NCBI GenBank assembly: GCA_963662175.1
Contig: OY759217.1
Coordinates: 50,940,108 to 51,004,107, forward strand
Direction: 5' to 3'
Length of the DNA: 64,000 nt
Origin: Aradus depressus
Lineage: Eukaryota; Arthropoda; Insecta; Hemiptera; Aradidae
Position numbers and translations under genes: made by a program. Of this stretch, positions 34,466-45,138 are shown piece by piece (positions within the stretch are counted from its first letter, which is position 1; every line of letters starts with the position of its first letter). The notes beneath the pieces are model-generated. The model searched no databases, was not told the origin of the DNA, and was given only the letters and a program-made list of their open reading frames with translations.

Positions 34466-35230
34466 GTTACCATACGTCCCGTTTTGAACGGGACAGTCCC
34501 GTTTTTAGGGATCCTGTCCCGTTGTCCCCAAACACAGCTTCGGGACGCTGAAATGTCCAGTTTTCAGAAAGAGTAAATAAAAAACAACCCATAGTAACAA
34601 ATTAGAAAAAAAAAAAAAAATCAGACGGTAGCGCGGCGCCGAGATGACGGCAATCGACCGAATTAACAGTGATTGAGAATAAACAGCATTTCTTGTAATG
34701 TAATATTATACGTATGTCAATTTAAATTTCTTGTATGTTAAACCGCAAAAAGTGACAAGAAGGAAGACTGAGAATGTTTCAATGGAAAGTTGTTGGGTGG
34801 AATTGTTCAAACAGCTTCACAACAGCAATTTGGATCAGACCAACTTTAGTATAGTAATTGAATATAGTGTATGTTTGCCCGGCACTAATGCACCTGTGGA
34901 AGGGTCTTTTCTCTTATGAAGTTGTGGACTAGCGAAAAAACACAGTTGCAAGCCGCAGTTCTTAAAGCAATGTTAATTACCAAAGTAAAATGTAAGAAAT
35001 CATGCCAAGAATTTCATTCTTATTTGAAATCAACACCAAATATACTTATTCAAATTTGTTCTTCAGAAAAATATAAAACCATATAAATCCTTTATTTTCA
35101 CGTGTTCATTCCTGTTATTTTCATTAATAAATACAAACTATAAAGAAATATGCATTTTCTTGAATACACATACTATTACCTAAACATTAGTAGATGTCCC
35201 GCTTTGAAGGAAAAAAAAAAAAATGGTTAC
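34466..35230. mobile_element. hAT-like DNA transposon, degraded
   Basis: The left end 'gttaccatacgtcccgtttt' and the complement of the right end ('gatgtcccgctttgaagg' with 'atggttac') are similar imperfect inverted repeats. The inside encodes the C-terminal part of a hAT transposase (34731-35086). No clear 8-bp duplication was seen. Confidence 0.65.
34731..35086 (+). pseudogene. hAT transposase C-terminal (dimerisation) domain, frameshifted
   Basis: The first part reads to VEYSVCLPGTNAPVE-like residues (here IEYSVCLPGTNAPVEGSF). After a one-base shift near 34915 it continues LMKLWTSEKTQLQAAVLKAM, then LITKVKC, SCQEFHSYLKSTPN and SSEKYKTI, ending in a stop at 35084-35086. The order CLPGTNAPVE(R)-F-S-M--WTSEKTQL is the signature of the hATC dimerisation region in hAT transposases. 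The expected Arg after APVE is Gly, and the catalytic RNase-H-like core is missing. A clear relic. Confidence 0.78.
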
Positions 35231-35475
35231 GTTATGTATTATGTATGATGTGTATCAGCCCTTAGGGAAGGCAGGGGCTGTGTGTTGGGACCTGGGGTGG
35301 CTCAAGACAAAAACTATAATAACTGCCCTTGTCATGAAAGTATTGATACTAAATTTGACGTGTAAATTCTAAGTTCTATGAAGACGAAACGGTAGCCATC
35401 GAGGTTACAAGTTCACCAACGCAATAGGGTGATGTGACCGACCCCCCCCCCCACACACAGGGGGTCAGGAGCACC

Positions 35476-35476
<1 letters not shown>

Positions 35477-35544
<68 letters not shown>
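35477..35544. repeat. poly-A run, 68 bases
   Basis: Uninterrupted A run. Its length may be affected by assembly. A SINE-A copy follows 30 bp downstream. Confidence 0.97.
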
Positions 35545-35547
<3 letters not shown>

Positions 35548-35574
35548 ATACAGGTTATAAATATCCATTTCTTG

Positions 35575-35731
35575 AGAGCGCCGGTAGCTCAGACGTACAG
35601 AGCCCCTCCCTACCTTTGTTGCTAAACTTCGTTAGGCGAAACCCAGGACTCCCACAGTAGAGCGATGAAAGAGCGCTCTGGTAGTAGGCGATATGATTTT
35701 CAAGTTAAAACGCGCTATGAGTCACAATAAT
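35575..35731 (+). mobile_element. SINE-A, core-deleted
   Basis: 'gagcgccggtagctcag' (A box) is joined to the 3' body 'aggactcccacagtagag' and 'gagcgctctggtagtaggcg'; the central core is missing. Confidence 0.8.
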
Positions 35732-36395
35732 TAATCTAATTTGTTGCCGTTTTAGTGGTTAGATTTTCCGTTTTTTTTTTTGTTTTTTTTTTTAACTTTT
35801 ATACAACCAACTGGTAAAACGGGGCTATGCCCTAGTTTGGAGAACTGAACATAAATGATAGTAACGTTTCTTATGAAGTGTCCAGTTTGAGTTACTGTGA
35901 TATTTTACTGTTTGTCTGATATGTGGCTGAGCCATTAACCTATTTTACAGACTTGAAGTCATAAAGTGCCATTTGAACTTTACGAAGTGAAGACGTAAAG
36001 TGGTAAGTTCTCATGAGAGGAAGGTGGTGAAGGTCCTAAGGCCACCAGAGAGGAGAAAGCTCTTATTAGGAATTATGTTCGTTAGTCCGGTTTTGTTATA
36101 AGTAGCTTCCTTGTGTCACTAATAACTGACTACAGTAGCGCTCCTATCTGCTTGACGGGGTAACTCCCTCAATATTATTTTCGTAAAATATATTGTATTA
36201 TCCGTTAAACAAAGATTATACAAGTGGTTTTTAACTTCCGTAGCTGCTTCCGTATTGATGTTTTGTGTTCCGGGCAAATCAACCCCCAGGGCCATTACTA
36301 CCCCAATGTAATGCACTCAGACTACTTAAAGAATAAAAATTAAAGACAAATTAAACAAATAAAAAGTAGAAAAATTAAATAAATAGTATAGAGAA
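35732..36395. other. spacer, nothing recognised
   Basis: No gene. The short - strand frame at 36119-36316 has no domain. Confidence 0.4.
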
Positions 36396-36725
36396 AAAAA
36401 AAAAAAATTGATGAATCACCGGTAATGTATTTCCCCAGAACGAATTAATCAACTAAATTTTCACTCCCCATCCAAAGCGAGTCGACCGTTTGCGCTAATA
36501 TTCAACAGTTGACTTACATAGAGGCTCCTAAATCCTCATACTAAAGTTAATGTCGATAAATTCATTACATCGGCAGTTATTAGGGTTTTTGAGTTGAGCC
36601 TCTCCCCTAATTCCCCCTCCCCTTTGACCGATTTAGCTGAAAATCGACAGATGTTGTCCTTGTCGGGTTTTGGTCACACATTTAAAATTTCGTGTCGATA
36701 CATTCATTCTATTCGCAGTTATTAG
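36396..36725 (-). mobile_element. family B copy
   Basis: From 'gatgaatcaccggtaatgta' and 'cttccccagaacgaatta' through 'cgactgaaaatcg'-like words to 'gtcgatacattcattctatt'. The 5' part is missing. Confidence 0.8.
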
Positions 36726-37009
36726 ATCCAATAAGGATCTGTTTTCCGTTCTCAACCTGCGGACTCATAAAACCATGCCACATTTTATCGTACCTACTAC
36801 GTAAGTTATTATTTTTAAATTAATTTTTCGAATGTTGTATGGTTGAAAGTTATTTTAAAAAACTTCATAACAATATAGAAAATAAAAAAAGTTTGATTAC
36901 ATTTATATGTATATATATATTTTTTTTATATACATACAAAAATTACAGTTTTGTCTGTATATGGTTGGAATGATTTTTTTTGTTTGAACAAAAAAAAAAA
37001 AAAAAAAAA

Positions 37010-37103
37010 GCTCTTAACAGTTGCTCGGATTTTCATCAAATTTCACATGCAGCCTCCTTACACGCCCAGTTAAAACAGAGGGGTACGCCTGGTAACCAGC
37101 TAG
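37010..37103 (+). mobile_element. Helitron-like 3' end fragment
   Basis: 'ggattttcatcaaatttcac' and 'gtacgcctggtaaccagctag' end at CTAG followed by T, like the 3' ends at 10815 and 38511. Confidence 0.5.
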
Positions 37104-37439
37104 TTTAATGACAAAGAAAACAGTTTGATTCCTTTATTGATTGGGGTTTGCCTTTAAAGACGCTTCACCAGGAAGGCGCCCTTACTGATTGATTACAGGG
37201 GTGGGTTTTGTACCCACATTATCCAAACCTTGAAGGCCCATGCATCTTTTTGACTGGCGCCCATTCCTCCAGGAATGTTTCCCTTCCTGATCCCTATTGA
37301 AGGTTCGGATCCAATGAGGTCCTCTTCCCTTGCGAGTCACTTTTTTGGCTTCTTCATTTCCTTCCTTTTAAGCTGCCCATACAATTGAATGTTAACGGTA
37401 AGTTGTTGTTCGTCTAACTTCTGTTTTGGTATTTTTCAG

Positions 37440-37590
37440 AACAACCTGGTAGTGGCTGGAGAGAAGTCAGTGATAGGCCCCTCTCTGACTATAGAAGAGA
37501 CGACCCGACATCACGCTGGCGTCTATATGTGCACCGCCAACAATGGCGTTCCTCACCCTGTCACTAAACAGATCACCGTCAACATACTCT
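37440..37590 (+). CDS. Ig-domain protein, exon coding second half of the same Ig domain
   Basis: Acceptor 'tttggtatttttcag' ends at 37439; donor gtacgt starts at 37591. Fifty codons plus one base read NNLVVAGEKSVIGPSL, TIEETTRHHAGVYMCTANNG and VPHPVTKQITVNIL. LTIEETTRHHAGVYMC supplies the E and F strands with the second disulphide cysteine; the ending ITVNIL is strand G. The usual D of the DxGxYxC motif is H here, which I recall being common in this group. The phase-1 end matches the phase-1 start of the first exon, as expected if each Ig domain is a phase-1/phase-1 module. With 11029-11150 the domain is 273 nt, 91 codons. Flanking exons (signal peptide, other Ig domains, membrane anchor) are not in the window or were not found. 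Confidence 0.9.
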
Positions 37591-37724
37591 GTACGTACAT
37601 TTTGTAGTTTGTTTTAAGTGAGAATTTCTCACCCATGGCCTCTCCTTTTAAAAAGGTGCAGTAACATTATTGTTAAAAAAACAAAAAAAACATTTGACGA
37701 ATGAAAAAGAAGTTCTAACCAAAA

Positions 37725-38080
37725 ACGTGTTTCGACACTATTGAGTCATCCTCAGTGGTATATCAATACGATAGGTACATAGGTATTATATTTTAAAATG
37801 TAGTATTTATATTACAGAGGCACCACTGAGGATGACATAGATAGTTTCGACACTGTTGTGTCATTCTCAGTGGTATATCAATAAGTACATAGGTATTTAT
37901 ATTACAGAGGCACCACTGAGGATGACATAGATAGTTTCGACACTATTGTGTCATCCTCTGTGGTATATCAATAAGATAAATACATAGGTATTATATTTTA
38001 TAATGTTGTTTTTCTATTATAGAGACACCACTGAGGATGTCACAGTAGTTGCAAAAACTGGATTTGATATATAAAATAAA
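37725..38080. repeat. tandem foldback units
   Basis: The stem words 'gtcatcctcagtggtatatc' and 'caccactgaggatgacat' alternate three times, with 'gtttcgacactattg' starting units at about 37729, 37846 and 37935. A hairpin element tandemly triplicated. Confidence 0.8.
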
Positions 38081-38189
38081 CAATGGGAAGACAACCTCTT
38101 CTTTCATTTGGTGTAACTCATAAGGGTTGAAATAATGGCCAAAATAGTTACATTTTTAGGGTTCCAGATCGTCCAACTTTGATTATCTT

Positions 38190-38511
38190 TACCCAAAATT
38201 TTGAAAGTTTATACAAGGCTTATAGTATCCTTATCCCCAGTGACATCTCAAAATTAAGTACGGGAGAGGGTGTTGTGGGGAGGGGGGCAGAAATATAAAA
38301 TGAGTTAATGGTTGATCGTATTTTCATGAAATTTCACATATAGTATCCTTACAAGCCCGGTATAAACCTAACCCCAGAAACATAAAATGATTTTGTCAGA
38401 TTTTCATAAAATTTCACACAGCATCCTATTAATCGCTCTAACTAACCGGATAGAAAACGTAACGAACCTGATTAAAGTCACAAGCCGGGCAACGCCAGGT
38501 TACCCGGCTAG
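38190..38511 (+). mobile_element. Helitron-like element fragment
   Basis: Two units with 'tttcatgaaatttcacatat' lead to the terminal 'ccgggcaacgccaggttac' and 'ccggctag'. It ends in CTAG followed by T. The 5' end was not found. Confidence 0.6.
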
Positions 38512-39049
38512 TGCTATTTTAAGTAGAGAAATTAAGTGAACAGGTTCATTTAACCCCATGATAGTATAACCTCAGTTGAGATAATGAGTAATCTGTGAGC
38601 TTGCTATGTTCTGGGCTCATGATAGCTCATCGCTAAGGCACCATGTGGACGGTGCTTTTCGTAGCACCTGAACCTCATCGCATTCTGCGCATGTAATTAA
38701 AAAGTTGGCCCCTAGGTAGATAGAGAGGAGGGGGGGTCGGAATTAATTCGAAAGTGCCGCACTGAGGTTTAGTGAGGTTGGGTGCGCCATATTGGATCCG
38801 AATAATGAACAATCTGTTCTGTTTACCCTGCCAAATTGAGCAACTTTCAGAACCACTCCAGGCCATGCCGGGGGGGGGGGGGGGGGCCTTACCAATATTC
38901 TAGAACCATCCACCTTCTTTCTACTTTATCACTCAAAAAGTTCTCAAGAGGAAACATTTTTTAATTATCATAGAAAAAACAATTGTATTCGATTTTTAGG
39001 GTAAATCAAAACCTTACTAAGGAGTGTCTTACTTTTTTTCACAAGGTTG
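38512..39049. other. spacer, nothing recognised
   Basis: Contains a G run at about 38870-38886. No gene. Confidence 0.4.
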
Positions 39050-39115
39050 CATTATAATATATGCTAGCCAGCTTTCGAGATTGCCCTCATCAACGGGCAA
39101 CAACAAGAGACCTCA
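39050..39115. mobile_element. foldback family F1 fragment
   Basis: 'gctagccagctttcgagatt' and 'gccctcat' match the F1 arm. Confidence 0.55.
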
Positions 39116-39319
39116 TTCTTTGTTTTTTACTTTCTTTAGTAAAAAAGAAAGTAAAAAACAAAGTTATAAATTGCTAAAATAAGTTCATAAACATATTGAC
39201 TATATGCGCTAAAATGAATTAATATAAATTAATAAATAGAATAAATAAATAAACAATATATCGAAGAATAAATAAACCTTGAATCGACACTGCTGATGTC
39301 ACGTCCCTTTCTCGAAAAG

Positions 39320-39760
39320 AAAGAATGGTTCTGACGAGGCTAAGAATTGGACATGCAAAGAAGAACTTACTGTCTTCCACATACTACAATCCTGAGAAGC
39401 TCTCAAACCCTACCGAGAAAGAGATGAATTGCCTCACGACGCTCGAGCAATGCTGAAAGATAGCTCGGCCTACACATCCCAGCTGCTGCAATTCTTGCGA
39501 AACACTGGACTGTATCATCAACAAATTATATGGTGCCATTCGCGGAGAAATAGCTAACCCCGGGATAGGACCTCTCCCCTATTGGAGGTGACTGGAGGCT
39601 GGAAGAGAGCCACACTACCAGGAGGACGGAGTTGCTGTGGACGGGAAGTCAGTTGGAGCCATCCAGAGAGTTAGACATAGCCACGTCACGTCACCCTATC
39701 TACTATAATAATAGTTGTGCTGGCGCTCATGGCCTCTGCGGTCGATGCGCCTAATAAAAT
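39320..39760 (+). pseudogene. non-LTR retrotransposon 3' remnant
   Basis: One frame reads RMVLTRLRIGHAKKN. After a shift another reads LTVFHILQ, stop, then EALKPYRERDELPHDARAML and a helical QLLQFLRNTGLYHQQ. LTRLRIGH followed by a short zinc-like loop is the usual C-terminus of Jockey/I/R1-type elements. The 3' region 'ggcgctcatggcctctgcgg' with 'gcgcctaataaaata' looks like a non-LTR 3' UTR and A-rich tail. Frameshifts and stops make it non-functional. Confidence 0.65.
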
Positions 39761-40929
39761 AAAAAAATAAACCACAAAAAATAAAGTGATATAAAAAGCT
39801 TTAGAAATTAAAATACCTGATAAAACTTTTGTAAAAACATAATTTCAAAAAAAGTAAGTATTAAAAAAGACATTGGGTAGCTGGTCTGCGTCACCAGCTG
39901 CCACAGGTCGAGTCCATCTACGATCTCGCATATCAACTCCACCCTGGCCTAGTCGTAAAGCGGACATGAAAGACTGCATGCTGTGCAGTCTCCAGGCCAC
40001 CGAACAGTTCCAGTTGTTTTTCCTCCAAGAAGCGTTTCGAGTTAAAATCACCACGCCCTGTTAATGGGACGTGCAGTGGTCAGGATGTTTCCAGGAAATA
40101 TAGGTTGTTCTGCATTTTCCATTGTCCATTCCTGGACGATGTCCTTGCAACGTTCTGGTCTGGACATCTCTTCGTCCGGGGCTAAGTTTTATCAGTTACT
40201 ATTGATCCTGTTATAATGTCACAGCATCAATATGTACCATATTTGTTTCGTTATGTACGTTGTTTCTAAAAAGTTAGAAATATCGAGTAGCGAAAGAGGC
40301 GAGAGGTATTGAAGGTGAAGTAGTGGGGACGGAGAGGAAAGGCACCTTCTCACCTTACAGACTACCCTAAGGGTCACCTCCTCATTACTACTGATATGAA
40401 CCTATATATATTCTCTTTAGATCAATTTTAATCGGTATCTACCGACGTGTAACAGACTTTGTCTTACATGAAATAAGCCATAAATTGATATAGGTTTCCT
40501 ATAGTATATAAAATTAATACCCTGGAAGGGCTTATCAGAGCTTTGAGAACAACAAGAACTAGAAGGAAAAGAATGTGATGGCGGCCTCCCTTCCTCGATA
40601 AAAGTTAAGCACTCGTCACAGTTTACGAGGCCGGCGGTGTAGGCTGAAGGATGAATTTGTTGTAAATTTGAACATTTCCGTAAATCCAGTGGCCGGCCCT
40701 TGGCTGTTATCGGCCCCTTATTTTATTACGATATAAACAGGCCGTCGGTTTATATCGCATCTCCACCCCCCTGTTGCCGCTTCTATAAAACTTTATTGTA
40801 TCTGTTAGAAGTATTTTATCTCCATTTGATAATGTCAACATTGGTCTCATCCAATCGTTTAATTGTCCAAATCGAAGATAAATAAGATTTCATGTTTCTT
40901 TATCTGTTATTACTTCTCCAGGAGGTTAT
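39761..40929. other. spacer, nothing recognised
   Basis: Two overlapping short frames on opposite strands (39845-40064) carry no domain. No repeat family match was noticed. Confidence 0.4.
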
Positions 40930-41240
40930 TACGATGTGAGGAGGTTATGTAAAATTTGGTGTTTTATCATTTTTCGATTTCTTGAAACCAAAAATGGGGA
41001 AAACAAAATTCCCCGTCCGTCTGTATATCTATGAACGAAATTCCCGATAAAATGAATTTATTGACACGCAATTTTATACATGTGTACAGAACCACATAAG
41101 GAGGACACCTATTGAATTTCAGCCAAATCGGTCAGAGGAAAAAAGGGAATGATGACAAATATGTATATAATAGATGTAAGAAATGTATTGACACGAAATT
41201 TTAGGATGATCACAGGGGGGGGTCTCAACTCAAAAATCCT
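40930..41240 (+). mobile_element. family B copy
   Basis: 'ctatgaacgaaattcccgat', 'cctattgaatttcagccaaa' and 'gggtctcaactcaaaaatcc' are in order. Confidence 0.7.
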
Positions 41241-41274
41241 AATAAATGTTTATATATTTTTAAGTAAAATTTGT

Positions 41275-41990
41275 AGATACGATTTTTCGCAGGCCGTCCG
41301 GTTTCCGAGAAACATGCCGAAAACCGTTCTGAAATGTAATTCTAAATCACATATTTTTTGACATTTCTTTGATTTGCCCGAAAACGCTTAATCCTATCGA
41401 AAACTTGTATCGAACCAAAAATGTTCCTTATTAAATTTGCAATCGGCTGTAGGTTCTGCAACTTGAGATAGGATCAAGTCCATTAAAGTAATAGCGCCTC
41501 AAAGAATGAAAAATACATTTTCGTAGGAAATATTACAAAATAATGTTTAAAACTTATTATAAAATATTTTTTTATTAGTAGTAGTTAGTTTATTAGTAGT
41601 GAGGACCCCGGTAGCTCAGTGGTATGCGTGCTTGCATACTGAGCTCAAGATCGCGAGCCTATGCAATGTCAAGTACTTTACGGTAGGCAAAATTTAGGAT
41701 TCTACAGTAGAGTCGGGCTCCTGTTCACCAGTGACTAAAGGGCGCTCTGGTAGTAGGCGATGAGACCTTGTAGTTAAAGCCCGGGCATGAGTCATAATAA
41801 CTAACTATTATCAGTAGTTTTTATGAAAAATTAAGAAAAAAAATGAAATATATGTGATGTGGTCATCACAGAACTTTCTCATACCAACCACGTTTGCTGA
41901 TCACTCTGTCTCCCCCTCCCCATTCATCTCAAAATAATTTCAAACTGGTATTACTGGGTATAAGAACGTCCTGTAATCATCACGTATATA
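41275..41990. repeat. family D repeat, interrupted by SINE-A
   Basis: 41275-41590 matches 51362-52130 ('atttgcccgaaaacgctta', 'aatagcgcctcaaagaatg'). After the SINE, 41850-41990 holds 'atgtgatgtggtcatcacag' and 'ataccaaccacgtttgc', as at 52240. Confidence 0.65.
41601..41807 (+). mobile_element. SINE-A, internally deleted, inside family D
   Basis: A box 'ccggtagctcagtggtatgc', then a deletion to 'gagcctatgcaatgtc', then the 3' end 'gcccgggcatgagtcataat' and tail 'aactaacta'. Confidence 0.88.
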
Positions 41991-42045
41991 TTTTTAAAGA
42001 AAGTGACTGAATAAAATAAAATTCTTCAATAAACAAATAATATTT

Positions 42046-42285
42046 AAAACTATTCAAAATTAATAATTTAAAATTTCATGGATGAGGACATATACGTTAT
42101 TCCTGCCCCCACCTGAGTCACTATTCCCATCCATGAAATTCTAAATTGTTTATAGTCGAATAGTTTTATATATTTTTTCTTTATTAGATAATTTTTATTA
42201 CCTGACTATGAGGGCAACGTCGAAAGCCAGCTAGGTTCACCCACGAAATAACTTCTCACTACATCAGCCATCTTCACTTTAATTG
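42046..42285. mobile_element. foldback family F1 copy
   Basis: 'acaatttaaaatttcatgga' and complement around a short loop, then 'gagggcaacgtcgaaagcca' and the end 'actacatcagccatcttcac'. Confidence 0.75.
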
Positions 42286-42301
42286 GCCGATGACTTTATT
42301 T

Positions 42302-42484
42302 TGAATCATGCCCCGGGATCCACTATGGGAGCATTCTCGGGACCATTGCTTAACGTCACATCCGAAGGATAGCGGGGTTTATTTTACGTCACAAATGAAA
42401 TAAACTCAGGGCCTCGGCTGGGTTTTGAACTCGCAATCTTGAGCTCAATAAACACGCACACAAACCACTGAGCAACCGGCGCAT
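42302..42484 (-). mobile_element. SINE-A, decayed
   Basis: 'gggaccattgcttaacgtc', 'gggcctcggctgggttttg' and 'gcaaccggcgc' remain. Confidence 0.75.
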
Positions 42485-42556
42485 AGTATGAAATTTATGA
42501 GTTTTGATTTTCAAAATTCGAGCCCCCGCTCAATTTTTGATCAATTTGGATGAAAC

Positions 42557-42901
42557 TAGGTGCAAAATATTTGTGAAAGCTGGCTTTTTATCAGATAACT
42601 GCGGGTTTCACAATCAAGGTAATTATATGCCAGTAGCAAAAATAGCCAATATATTGAATGTGGACCACTTTGTGCCAAAATGACATCATTAGGACCACTT
42701 TTGGCTAAAATAAATATTGAATTCGTAATCAGCGACCCAAAAAAACATTCATTTAAGTTGTAAAAATCCGTTAACAAAAACTTAGACAAAAAAAATTAAA
42801 ATTTTTTAAAATTTTCGCGGGGTTTTGGCATGTAATACCTTGATTGTGAAACCCGCAGTTACCTGATAAAAAGCCAGCTTTCACAAATATTTTGCACCTA
42901 C
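42557..42901. mobile_element. foldback element
   Basis: Exact arms of about 65 bp: 'taggtgcaaaatatttgtga' at left and its complement at right, with 'gcgggtttcacaatcaagg' and 'ccttgattgtgaaacccgc' as inner words. It lies between two SINE-A pieces. Confidence 0.88.
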
Positions 42902-43030
42902 TACTGTGCGGCGGGGTTAAGTTTATTTTACCTCACAGATGAAATAAACTGAGGGCTTTGGCTGGGTTTTCAACTCGCGATCTTGAGCTCAGTAAGCAAG
43001 CAATCAAACCACTGAGCGACCGACTCCCTC
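42902..43030 (-). mobile_element. SINE-A head fragment
   Basis: 'ttaagtttattttacctcac', 'tttggctgggttttcaactc' and 'actgagcgaccgactccctc'. Confidence 0.7.
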
Positions 43031-44432
43031 AAATCATTCTGTGTCACACATGATTCACAGGAGATGAAATTTTGTTCTGTGTTGTATTCTTGCATACTGC
43101 AACTTTTTTTCTTCCTGGATCATTTTTTTTCTAACTTCATATTCTGGGAAGTTAATATTATCGAGTTCAACGGAATTTCATGTTTTCCAACCAGGAAATG
43201 TCGATTGGCTTCGGAGGAAGAGCAAAAATGTAATCGATTAATTCGTTCTGGGGAAGTACGTTACCGGTGATTCACGGACGACTTTTTTTTTTCTTGATGT
43301 CAAAAAAAACTTTGGGAAAATAAAACAATATAATAACTCCATTGATTTGTAGGTTGGGTATCTGTCGACTTCAATGATAAAAACTTGTCAAAGTTTGTGG
43401 GGATCCAGAGAAGTATTAGTTGGTCGGGGCGGGTTTTTGTGGACAACATGAGGATGGCTCTTGACTGATACTTGCCAACTTCTCTGGTAAACAGAACCAT
43501 TCTATCAAGTCTCAGTCCTCAGCTAAGTTAATAAGTCCTAGAAAGTTAATGTTCAAATGTCTCTTAATTTCCTAATGATAGTCAAATTGTCGGCCTTGGT
43601 TTTTTCGCCAAAAAAACTTATGGCATATTAATTATTTATTTATCAAGTGATTATCAAAATTTTTTAATCAAATCCAAAGATAAGTCGTAAATATAATATG
43701 TTTACATTTTTTTAAGAAAATAATCTGATTTTGCAGAGATATAGTGAAACACTTGATAAAAATAAAGAAAACTTATGTTTTTAAAAAAATATTATACCAA
43801 TCTCAAATACTCACCCCTTTTATCGCCAATAATATAATCCTCCAGTCTCTGTGTTTACGTACTTACTCTCTCAAAAAACTGTATATTTTATTTTATAAAA
43901 CTTTTTATTTTATTTTTATTCATATATTAACAATTGTTATCTTTAATTCATTTCATATATGCATTTAATCAACACATACTATTTGAATTTTTTTATTTTT
44001 AAGATCCCAATTTGGGACGAAATGTCATTTTTTATGTTTTTCCATATTTCAAATGTTAACTGTACAGAAGGTATAGGAAAACCCCGTAGTGGCTGTAAAA
44101 GGATACCTACCTACCGTTTGGATTGTAAACTACCTAGTTGAACTTCAATTTAGTATTTGTTAAGTCGTGGCTGAAGATGGTAGCAATACCGAAAGTACTC
44201 CCATATTATATATTATCTGTGAAATAGACAATATTTTTTAAAAAAACATACGTTTTCTTTATTTTGATCATTCGATTGTTTATCAGAACGGCTCCGCTCC
44301 TGCCGCACGTCTCGCTTTTTTTTTAGTCCACCTTGAAGCCTATATTCTGATTTTTCACCAGATCAAGAGGATCAATTTACGAGGCTTTTAAGAAACTTTA
44401 GCTGCAAATAACGAATACTTTATAACTGCTAC
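43031..44432. other. spacer with a family B end
   Basis: 43195-43290 holds 'cgttctggggaagtacgtta' plus 'ccggtgattcacggacgac', a family B 3' end. The rest is AT-rich and unassigned; short frames at 43744-44141 are Phe/Ile/Lys-rich by composition. Confidence 0.45.
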
Positions 44433-44562
44433 GGTTAGATATTGTGATTCAAGCCAGTGCTTCAGAGCACCCTTTCGTCACACTCTCCTCTGGCAAACCT
44501 AAATTTGTCTATCCAGGTTTAGTTAGAGTACAACCTCGGGACCATCGCTTAATGTCCATGTA
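44433..44562 (-). mobile_element. SINE-A fragment
   Basis: 'gagcaccctttcgtcacact' and 'tcgggaccatcgcttaatgt' remain. It is cut off directly by the F1 copy on its right. Confidence 0.6.
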
Positions 44563-44565
44563 ACA

Positions 44566-44860
44566 ATTTAAAATTTCATGGATGAGGACATATACGTTAT
44601 TCCTGCTCCCCCTTCCCCCATCTGAGTCACTACCCCCATCCATGAAATTCTAACTTGTTTATAGTTGAATAGTTTTATATATTTTTTATTTATTAGACAA
44701 TTTAATTTTATTTATTCCCTTACTTAGAAAAAAAAAAATGTTTACCATGTTTTACCAGACTGTCTGTCTATGAGGGCAACGTCGAAAGCCGGGTAGGTTC
44801 ACCCACGTAATAACTTCTCACTACATCAGCCATCTTCACTTTAATTTGCCGATGACTCAT
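44566..44860. mobile_element. foldback family F1 copy
   Basis: Closely matches 42046-42285 in arms and right end ('actacatcagccatcttcac'). Confidence 0.78.
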
Positions 44861-44922
44861 CACGTCTTTTCGTCTTCTCCACACTAGTTAAGAACATACA
44901 GTGTAAATGGAGTCAGTTTTTT

Positions 44923-45138
44923 TGAATCATGCCCCGTGCTTTAATTGCAAGGTCATATCGCCTATTACCAGAGCGCTCTTTCGTCACTCTGGTGGACAAG
45001 AGCCCGACTCTACTATGAGAGCATTCTCGGGATCATTGCTTTACGTCCCATCCGAAGGTTTAAGTTTATTTTACCTCTCAGATAAAATAAACTAAGTGCC
45101 TCGGCCGGGATACGAACCCGCTATCTTCAAGGTTTATA
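44923..45138 (-). mobile_element. SINE-A, partly deleted
   Basis: 'gcccgactctactatgagag', 'cgtcccatccgaagg' and 'gcctcggccgggatacgaac' are in order. It starts with 'ttgaatcatgccccg', as does the copy at 42302. Confidence 0.82.

Larger units (their letters stand above)
11151..37439 (+). other. 26.3-kb phase-0 intron within an Ig domain
   Basis: Lies between donor gtagga (11151) and acceptor cag (37437-37439). Its length comes mainly from inserted repeats, listed separately. I looked for further Ig-like exons inside it and found none. Confidence 0.8.
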
